A DNA stretch of 8,735 nucleotides from Syntrophaceae bacterium UBA6255 (lineage in GTDB: Bacteria; Desulfobacterota; Syntrophia; Syntrophales; Smithellaceae), in contig DJVN01000285.1 in the NCBI GenBank assembly GCA_002441205.1, forward strand, positions 1-8,735, given 5' to 3'. The translations under genes were made by a program, and so were the position numbers. Position 1 is the first letter of the stretch, and every line of letters begins with the position of its first letter. Below the pieces are notes generated by a model that saw only the letters and a program-made list of their open reading frames with translations, made no database searches and was not told where the DNA came from. Shown one piece after another: positions 1 through 3,965 of the stretch.

Positions 1-228
1 TTATTTCTTTTTTAAAAATTCATTGGGTGCAATGTGGGCCTGCTTGAGAATTGCCCTTAATGTGCCCTCCGGCATGTCGCCGGCATGATTTGGAATAGTC
101 GTGTACAGGTTACTGGATGGATTGTACCAGACTTCATGGCTTCCAGCGGCGTGGCGATCAAAAGCAAAGCCAAAGAGCTTGAGACGCTTTACTATTTCAC
201 GATAACGGAAACCGGATAATCGGCCCAC
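1..228 (-). CDS. hicA: HicA-family mRNA interferase toxin
   Basis: This 75-residue protein has the size and layout of HicA, a small double-stranded-RNA-binding-fold ribonuclease that cleaves mRNA and is neutralised by HicB. Visible family marks are the GSH motif, with the presumed catalytic histidine at residue 31, and a 'PNHAGDMPEGTLRAILKQA' segment (46-64) that matches the usual P-x-H...GTLR-x-ILKQA end of the family. The start is GTG at 226-228. It follows the hicB stop codon after a single base, so translation is probably coupled to hicB. Its stop codon occupies bases 1-3, so the gene is complete. It is slightly longer than many HicA proteins (about 60 residues), mainly through a short N-terminal lead. 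What is known of the family is toxicity through translation-linked mRNA decay; activity here is inferred. Confidence 0.9.
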   Translation of the reverse strand: MGRLSGFRYREIVKRLKLFGFAFDRHAAGSHEVWYNPSSNLYTTIPNHAGDMPEGTLRAILKQAHIAPNEFLKKK

Positions 229-229
229 T

Positions 230-460
230 TTATGCGCTCACAATCATGGGATAGTCGAAAGAATTTTTAATTTTGAAGGATTTGACTTTGCTTTGCCGTT
301 GGATTTTTGCTTCCATTAACTTTTTAGCAACGTCGCGGGCAATTTCCAGTGTTTCAGTAACGGTTCGTCCCTGGGCAACCAAACCCGGCGCATCTTTTGA
401 TGTAGCCAGATATACACCTTCGGGCAGTTTCTTGATGTGAATATTGATAATTTGCTCCAT
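230..460 (-). CDS. hicB: HicB-family antitoxin, short form
   Basis: This 76-residue protein lies directly upstream of hicA, in the usual antitoxin-first order of some hicBA modules. Residues 12-50 (LPEGVYLATSKDAPGLVAQG followed by an alternating helix rich in A, R and K) form the partially degraded RNase H-like fold of HicB, which masks the HicA active site. Typical HicB proteins carry an additional C-terminal helix-turn-helix or ribbon-helix-helix DNA-binding domain and reach about 110-140 residues. Here the protein ends at SFDYPMIVSA, with no room for one. It can therefore plausibly neutralise HicA, but self-repression of the operon would need another factor. The start ATG has an AAGAG ribosome site at 466-470, five bases upstream. 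A promoter candidate lies at 494-522. Confidence 0.85.
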   Translation of the reverse strand: MEQIINIHIKKLPEGVYLATSKDAPGLVAQGRTVTETLEIARDVAKKLMEAKIQRQSKVKSFKIKNSFDYPMIVSA

Positions 461-493
461 GTCTGCTCTTAACCTGTCGTTAATTTTGAGATA

Positions 494-522
494 TTCTTAT
501 TGTAAATCTGCAAGAATGTCAA
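494..522 (-). promoter_or_regulatory. Candidate hicBA promoter with inverted repeat
   Basis: On the minus strand a perfect TTGACA (517-522) is followed after 17 bases by TAAGAA (494-499), a weak -10 match. This would start transcription about 30 bases before hicB. A 6-bp inverted repeat, ATTCTT (493-498) and AAGAAT (512-517), spans the spacer and the -10. It could be an operator that blocks polymerase. The -35 is the strong part of the call; the -10 matches only half of the consensus. Confidence 0.45.
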
Positions 523-621
523 GTTTGCCTTTCTGGAAAACTTAATATGTCCTTGCCTGTTTTCATAACTTTCAAGCCTTTTTCTAAGCTCGCCAGTATC
601 TTTTTTGTCCTTATCCCTCAA

Positions 622-921
622 CTATGCCGCATAAGGCTGTATTTCTTGCGTAATAATAGTTGCCGATAATTCACGTTCCGATTCCAATTCATACCGCAAC
701 TGTAAATTCATCCAGAATTCGGCGGAATTACCAAAAAAGCGCGATAACCTCAAGGCCGTATCGGCTGTTATCCCTCGTTTTTCCAACACAGCTTCGTTAA
801 TCCGGCGGGCGGGAACATGAATGCTTGCCGCCAATCGATACTGGCTGATCCCCATTGGTTTCAGGAATTCTTCCAGTAATATTTCACCGGGATGAATCGG
901 CGGAAAATCTCTTTTCCCCAT
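622..921 (-). CDS. higA: HigA-family antitoxin (XRE helix-turn-helix), orphaned
   Basis: This 99-residue protein is a typical HigA/VapI antitoxin: FPPIHPGEILLEEFLKPMGI at the N-terminus, a helix-turn-helix at about residues 25-44 (SQYRLAASIHVPARRINEAV), then KRGITADTALRLSRFFGNSAEFWMNLQ, the family signature. HigA binds HigB toxin and represses the higBA promoter. The start is fixed by a strong GGAGGG ribosome site at 928-933, which begins immediately after the stop of the upstream higB frame. That order (toxin first) is normal for higBA. The anomaly is that higB upstream is broken (see 934-1200), so this antitoxin has no visible partner here. It may persist as a regulator or as an anti-toxin against related HigB proteins elsewhere. 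The gene itself shows no damage. Confidence 0.9.
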   Translation of the reverse strand: MGKRDFPPIHPGEILLEEFLKPMGISQYRLAASIHVPARRINEAVLEKRGITADTALRLSRFFGNSAEFWMNLQLRYELESERELSATIITQEIQPYAA

Positions 922-933
922 ATTGTTCCCTCC

Positions 934-1200
934 TTAATGATAATCGACAATTTCGACATTGTTTGCGCAGCCGTCCTGCCATTCAAAACAAACTCGCCAT
1001 CATTGATCATTGATGCGGAGGCTGTGCTGCCCTTTCCTGTTGCCTGTCAATGCTTCAAGCCTGTTTCCCGGCGGTATCTTTAAATCATCCAAATCTTTCG
1101 CGCCGCCGCTTTTTGAATCAATTGCGGCAACATTCTTGAAAGTCACACAACGCGCCTTATGCAATTTGCAGAAGTTATTTTATCAAGAACTTTCACGCAT
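934..1200 (-). pseudogene. higB: Decayed higB toxin
   Basis: The minus strand still encodes the C-terminal half of a HigB (RelE-fold mRNA interferase): DLDDLKIPPGNRLEALTG, NRKGQHSLRINDQ, then WRVCFEWQDG and NNVEIVDYH before TAA at 934-936. These are hallmark HigB motifs. An in-frame TGA (1000-1002) sits between INDQ and WRVCF, exactly where related proteins read INDQWR, so it looks like an extra codon. The N-terminal part is in another frame: LSRMLPQLIQKAAARKIWMI (1142-1083) resembles the middle of HigB, ahead of IPPGNRLE. Its frame also has a TGA at 1143-1145. Compared with the usual length of about 92 residues, several residues are missing at the frame junction. The gene is therefore inactive by at least two lesions. 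The intact higA follows at once. The upstream end is uncertain and overlaps the 3' end of the gene ending at 1193. Confidence 0.85.
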
Positions 1201-1930
1201 CCGATAAAACCGCCTTGCTCAACGCCGTGATGGCCGGGGGTATATCCGCATCCGGAGCAAAAAGGCAAGATTCGTGGAGATGATTATGTTCCGTTTCTTT
1301 TTTGCCGTATAGAATTAAATAGGAATCATCGCAGGCATCTCCAGCGCCGTTTGGGCCATAAATTTTTTCTATAAAAACAGGATCAGGTGGAAGCGCCGCC
1401 ACAACACCGAGAGTGAGTTTATAGTCGCCAAATTGGACAATATCGCCGCGCTTAAATTGACAGTTTTGCTCTTCTCTTCCCCGAAAACAATTGGTTTGGC
1501 AATCATCGTGAGCGCCGCGAAAAACGCCGTGCCGATCAAAAATTGCAACAGGATAAGAATACTCAACACGATAAGCCGGCGCTGGTTCAAGCAAGTAACA
1601 AAATAGATAAGGCCAACGCTCTGCGGGTTTCACTACATCCAGAAACAAACCGGCGACAGGAATATTGGGAAAAGCCCCCAAAATGGCCCGCCGGAATTTT
1701 TTGCCGACGGATGGCCCGTTCGGCTGCCAAAGCGCCGTCAGACGCAGACAACCGTGTGCCGGCACAAACTCATCATCAAAAAAACTATCATGGTCGCCAT
1801 TTGGAAAACGGACTCCGATGGTGTTATTATAACCCCAATCGGCAATAATTCCGTTCATGCCACCGTAATTATCAGATGCCGTTTCGATGCAGCGCACCGC
1901 ATCGCCGATTTTCCAGACGCGGTCTTTCAT
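1193..1930 (-). CDS. Hypothetical protein with two possible SH3-like beta modules
   Basis: This is a 245-residue protein I do not recognise. The frame is open further upstream, but the ATG at 1928-1930 is chosen because an AGGGTG ribosome site (1938-1943) lies seven bases before it, and because the longer version would run through the small gene at 1950-2132 in another frame. Residues 6-56 (KIGDAVRCIETASDNYGGMNG, IIADWGYNNTIGVRFPNGD) read like a KOW/SH3-type small beta barrel. Residues 158-222 form a second strand-rich unit (QFKRGDIVQFGD, LTLGVVAALPP, DDSYLILYGKK, HNHLHESCLF). There is no signal peptide or membrane segment, so it is probably cytoplasmic. It follows the small zinc protein by 19 bases and overlaps the start of the higB relic, suggesting co-transcription. 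No catalytic motif is visible, so I assign no function. Confidence 0.75.
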   Translation of the reverse strand: MKDRVWKIGDAVRCIETASDNYGGMNGIIADWGYNNTIGVRFPNGDHDSFFDDEFVPAHGCLRLTALWQPNGPSVGKKFRRAILGAFPNIPVAGLFLDVVKPAERWPYLFCYLLEPAPAYRVEYSYPVAIFDRHGVFRGAHDDCQTNCFRGREEQNCQFKRGDIVQFGDYKLTLGVVAALPPDPVFIEKIYGPNGAGDACDDSYLILYGKKETEHNHLHESCLFAPDADIPPAITALSKAVLSDA

Positions 1931-1949
1931 AATTTCGCACCCTGATGTT

Positions 1950-2132
1950 TTATAAATGTTTGCCTTTTGCTCCGGCCTTGCCGCACTTTTTGCATGTGCC
2001 GTTGTAAAAGTTTTGATTACTGCATTCGTCATGTTTACTGCGGTCACATCCCACACTTCCACAATATTTGCACTGATAAACGATTTTACCGCACTTGCTG
2101 CTGCTCCTGGTTGTTTTACCTTTACAAGACAT
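1950..2132 (-). CDS. Small cysteine-rich, probable zinc-binding protein
   Basis: This 60-residue basic protein has eight cysteines, at residues 3, 14, 21, 24, 29, 37, 47 and 50. Two CxxC pairs (CKYC at 21-24 and CKKC at 47-50) are each followed by glycine, the form of zinc knuckles, so one structural zinc site built from both pairs is likely. It is rich in lysine, which would suit nucleic-acid binding, but that is inference. A strong AAGGAG ribosome site (2141-2146) eight bases before the ATG, and a good promoter at 2188-2216, show that it is a real gene. An overlapping longer frame exists but belongs to the downstream 245-residue protein's N-terminal shadow. It is the first gene of a cluster continuing into 1930-1193. 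I cannot name the family. Confidence 0.75.
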   Translation of the reverse strand: MSCKGKTTRSSSKCGKIVYQCKYCGSVGCDRSKHDECSNQNFYNGTCKKCGKAGAKGKHL

Positions 2133-2187
2133 GTGTGATTCTCCTTATTTGTATTTGTGCCCAATACACAACGGGCTATTTGTCGCA

Positions 2188-2216
2188 ATTATAAAGTCGA
2201 TGGCAATACAAAACAA
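2188..2216 (-). promoter_or_regulatory. Sigma70-type promoter for the zinc protein operon
   Basis: The minus strand shows TTGTTT (2211-2216), a 17-base spacer and a perfect TATAAT (2188-2193). The predicted start of transcription is about 45-50 bases before the ATG at 2132, leaving room for the ribosome site. Spacing and the -10 are ideal, while the -35 matches four of six positions. Genes 2132-1950 and 1930-1193 would be read from it, possibly through to higA. Confidence 0.6.
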
Positions 2217-2318
2217 GGGCAATACGTCAATTGCCTGTCGTTAGAAATTATTTTTTTCGTTTTTATGGCCTTCTTTGTTTTTTGTGTTTGACCTCCGCAA
2301 AGGAAATGCTAGAATACG

Positions 2319-2412
2319 AGCGTTATCCGCTCCCATTTCATGACGATAATCGAAGTCCTGGAATGCGTAGGCCGGCGCTGTAACCTTAAGGCCCGGTTCA
2401 CCGGATAACGCT
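2319..2412. repeat. 94-bp segment bounded by an 11-bp perfect inverted repeat
   Basis: AGCGTTATCCG (2319-2329) is repeated as its exact reverse complement CGGATAACGCT (2402-2412). The 72 bases between are more GC-rich than the surrounding AT-rich intergenic DNA. The arrangement could be a tiny non-autonomous mobile element, a long-loop hairpin or a pair of operator half-sites. No flanking target duplication is obvious. It lies in the otherwise gene-free stretch 2133-2529, upstream of the promoter at 2188-2216. Confidence 0.5.
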
Positions 2413-2529
2413 TTTAAAATTAGATTTGATTAACCGTAAAAAGTCGTCTGTCGCCACAACTATTGTCGTTGAAGTACCAAAATATTTTTTTTCAACAGTT
2501 TGTTACAAAATAGGAAACCCTGCCGCAAC

Positions 2530-3003
2530 TTAAAAATCAACATCCTGCCCGTCTTCCTGAATAAACATGACGGACGACAATAGCTGGCGGGAAAGCCCTT
2601 TGATTTGCAATTTGGAAAGGATTTTGGAACGGGCGCTTTGCAGAAGGCGGATTTGGCGCAACGAGAGGGCGTGTGTTTTGTGATCGCCGTAAACGACAAC
2701 ATAGACAACATCTCCGATCAGCGCCGCCCTTCCGCGCAGATGGCCCTTGTGCGTGGGGCTGGATAATACCGTTTTGTCCCCTTTGGGCGGATTGGCAAAA
2801 TGCTCGTTCCCCGCGTCCAAAACTTCACCTTCCGGCGTTACCCAGAAGACCAGGAGCGGCCTGGCGTGAGTAATCGCCTTGATTGCCGTATCCACGGAAG
2901 CCTGTTCCAGAATCGCCAAAAACTCCCTGGAATGAACAGGCTTTTTTGATTTTATGGCCATGTCAAACGGCGCGAAAATGTCTTTTTCGTCTTCCCGGAA
3001 CAT
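2530..3003 (-). CDS. Hypothetical 157-residue protein downstream of RelE/XRE module
   Basis: This protein is not recognised. The start at 3001-3003 is chosen because an AAAGGA ribosome site (3009-3014) lies five bases before it; a longer open frame upstream overlaps the antitoxin gene and is its shadow. The N-terminal third is charged and probably helical (FREDEKDIFAPFDMAIKSKK, then SREFLAILEQASVDTAIKAI). A strand-rich middle follows (RPLLVFWVTPEGEVLDAGNE, then GRAALIGDVVYVVVYGDH at 91-108), and a helical basic end (LRQIRLLQSARSKILSKLQI at 115-134). It has no signal peptide or transmembrane segment. It begins 29 bases after the antitoxin stop, in the same direction, so it probably shares the toxin-antitoxin transcript and may be a third component. 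It does not resemble SecB-type chaperones of TAC modules by eye. The function is unknown. Confidence 0.7.
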   Translation of the reverse strand: MFREDEKDIFAPFDMAIKSKKPVHSREFLAILEQASVDTAIKAITHARPLLVFWVTPEGEVLDAGNEHFANPPKGDKTVLSSPTHKGHLRGRAALIGDVVYVVVYGDHKTHALSLRQIRLLQSARSKILSKLQIKGLSRQLLSSVMFIQEDGQDVDF

Positions 3004-3032
3004 GACAATCCTTTCTTGTTCAATGGGCTTTT

Positions 3033-3395
3033 CTATATCTGATCCACGGATATTCCCAAGGCATCCGCAAGCTTTGCTTTGGTTGCCTTGCGAAGCTTGT
3101 TTTCGCCGCTTTCCATCTGGGATAGCGCAGCTTGTGTTATCCCGGCTTTTTCGGCGACGTCCGCTTGTGTCAGGCCAAGATATTCGCGCCATGCCCGCAA
3201 AAGCGTCATCCCTTCCTTGATATGCAAGCCGACGACTGCATGAGGAATATAGTCTCCATCAGGAATGCGCGGCTTTTTTGGTGTAATTATCGCGGCTTCT
3301 TTGGGATGTTCGCGGGCAAAATCAGCGAACGGCAACACCACAAATGCAGGCACACCACTTTGATAAATTGTTTGTATTTTAGTAAGTTCTATCAT
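3033..3395 (-). CDS. XRE-family antitoxin/repressor of a RelE-type module
   Basis: This 120-residue protein has two parts. The C-terminal part (about 66-118) is an XRE helix-turn-helix, with LRAWREYLGLTQADVAEKAG, then ITQAALSQMESGENKLRK and LADALGISVDQI. The N-terminal part (1-60) is a strand-rich segment with VPAFVVLPFADFAREHP, the sort of region that contacts the toxin in PHD- or RelB-like antitoxins. It would bind and inhibit the toxin encoded just upstream and repress the shared promoter. The ATG (3393-3395) lies inside the toxin gene, giving a 17-bp overlap. A strong GAGGAGGT ribosome site (3407-3414) sits 11 bases upstream, within toxin codons, so antitoxin translation should be efficient. 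This toxin-first order is typical of higBA- and relE/xre-type pairs. Confidence 0.88.
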   Translation of the reverse strand: MIELTKIQTIYQSGVPAFVVLPFADFAREHPKEAAIITPKKPRIPDGDYIPHAVVGLHIKEGMTLLRAWREYLGLTQADVAEKAGITQAALSQMESGENKLRKATKAKLADALGISVDQI

Positions 3396-3636
3396 CTCGT
3401 TTTTTTACCTCCTCTATGTGGATAATCTTAACCGTGTTCGAGACTTCAAAAAATACACGGTAGCGTCCGACTTTCAACCGGTATGGATATTTGTGTTTGG
3501 TCAGTTTCTTGATATGCCTGACATCCGGGTAATAACACAAGGTTTCAGCCGTATTGAATATTTCATCCCGCGTATCTTTATCACCGATTTTGGCAAGCTG
3601 TTTTGCCGCTTTATTTTTCCAGTCAATTTCATACAT
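3379..3636 (-). CDS. RelE/ParE-superfamily toxin
   Basis: This 85-residue protein has the RelE/ParE fold order. A helical N-terminal half (WKNKAAKQLAKIGDKDTRDE, then FNTAETLCYYP) is followed by the beta-sheet half IKKLTKHKYPYRLKVGRYRV, FFEVSNTVKIIHIEEVKKRD and a C-terminal DRTY. The basic run (K46, R53, R58, R60) and the terminal aromatic Y85 are where RelE-type ribonucleases place RNA-contact and catalytic residues. Its closer kinship to RelE (mRNA cleavage on the ribosome) or ParE (gyrase) cannot be settled by eye. The start at 3634-3636 is preferred over a TTG further upstream (3705), because a promoter lies between them (3643-3671) and the fold begins here. No ribosome site precedes it, so the mRNA may be leaderless. 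The gene overlaps its antitoxin by 17 bp. Confidence 0.87.
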   Translation of the reverse strand: MYEIDWKNKAAKQLAKIGDKDTRDEIFNTAETLCYYPDVRHIKKLTKHKYPYRLKVGRYRVFFEVSNTVKIIHIEEVKKRDDRTY

Positions 3637-3642
3637 AGCTAT

Positions 3643-3671
3643 TTTATAAGTTAAATTATAAGTAAATGCAA
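3643..3671 (-). promoter_or_regulatory. Toxin-antitoxin promoter, probably giving a leaderless mRNA
   Basis: The minus strand reads TTGCAT (3666-3671), 17 bases, then TATAAA (3643-3648). A start seven bases past the -10 would fall on or beside the A of the toxin ATG (3634-3636). There is no ribosome site between the -10 and the ATG, which agrees with leaderless initiation. A second TATAAT at 3655-3660 lies within the spacer but lacks a suitable -35. Confidence 0.5.
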
Positions 3672-3677
3672 GTAATT

Positions 3678-3702
3678 TATGCTGGTTTCGTCTATGCTGG
3701 TT
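3678..3702. repeat. 10-bp direct repeat upstream of the toxin promoter
   Basis: TATGCTGGTT occurs at 3678-3687 and again at 3693-3702, a 15-bp period. The pair sits about seven bases upstream of the -35 of the toxin promoter. It could be a tandem operator for the XRE antitoxin or an activator site, or a chance duplication. Confidence 0.4.
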
Positions 3703-3728
3703 CAATCTGGCGCCGGAATGTTAATGAA

Positions 3729-3935
3729 TTATGCGCCGAGCACATGAATTTCGCCGTAGTCATCCTGATAGAGGGCCGTCATGACGAAATCCGTGACGGC
3801 CAGTTTTTGCAGCAAGGCGGTTTTTTCTTCGTCGGTTCCTTGGACGATGTAGGCACGCCCGGCAAGGGAAACAATGATTTGCTGTTCTTCATCAGCGTAA
3901 TCCCAGAGGTTGATAATGACTTCGGGGACTGACAT
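3729..3935 (-). CDS. Hypothetical 68-residue acidic protein
   Basis: This small acidic protein is not recognised. It has a plausible strand-helix layout: VPEVIINLWDYADEEQQIIV, SLAGRAYIVQG, then the helix TDEEKTALLQKLAVTDFVM and a final TALYQDDYGEIHVLGA. It contains no helix-turn-helix, so it is not an obvious controller protein for the restriction gene. The start ATG is 30 bases after the stop of the type IIG enzyme and has an AAAGGA site (3946-3951) ten bases upstream. Both facts favour a genuine gene at the end of the restriction operon. The downstream gap to the toxin gene is 92 bp and holds that module's own promoter. The function is unknown; a role with the restriction system is only positional inference. 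Confidence 0.6.
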   Translation of the reverse strand: MSVPEVIINLWDYADEEQQIIVSLAGRAYIVQGTDEEKTALLQKLAVTDFVMTALYQDDYGEIHVLGA

Positions 3936-3965
3936 AACCTGTAAATCCTTTCAAAAGGCGATGAA

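Noticed and set aside
1931..2188. Extended N-terminus making a 331-residue version of the 245-residue protein
   Set aside because: The extension runs through the small zinc gene, which has its own promoter and strong ribosome site, and the ATG at 1930 has a good site of its own.
2319..2412. Integron attC site
   Set aside because: The inverted ends have GTT on the left and AAC on the right, the opposite of attC (AAC left, GTT right), and no integrase or cassette is present.
2460..2529. Transcription terminator after the 157-residue gene
   Set aside because: There are A and T runs, but the only stem visible (AACA/TGTT) is too short and AT-rich to support a call.
3004..3192. Extended N-terminus making a 220-residue version of the 157-residue protein
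   Set aside because: It overlaps the conserved helix-turn-helix of the antitoxin in another frame; an AAAGGA site supports the start at 3003.
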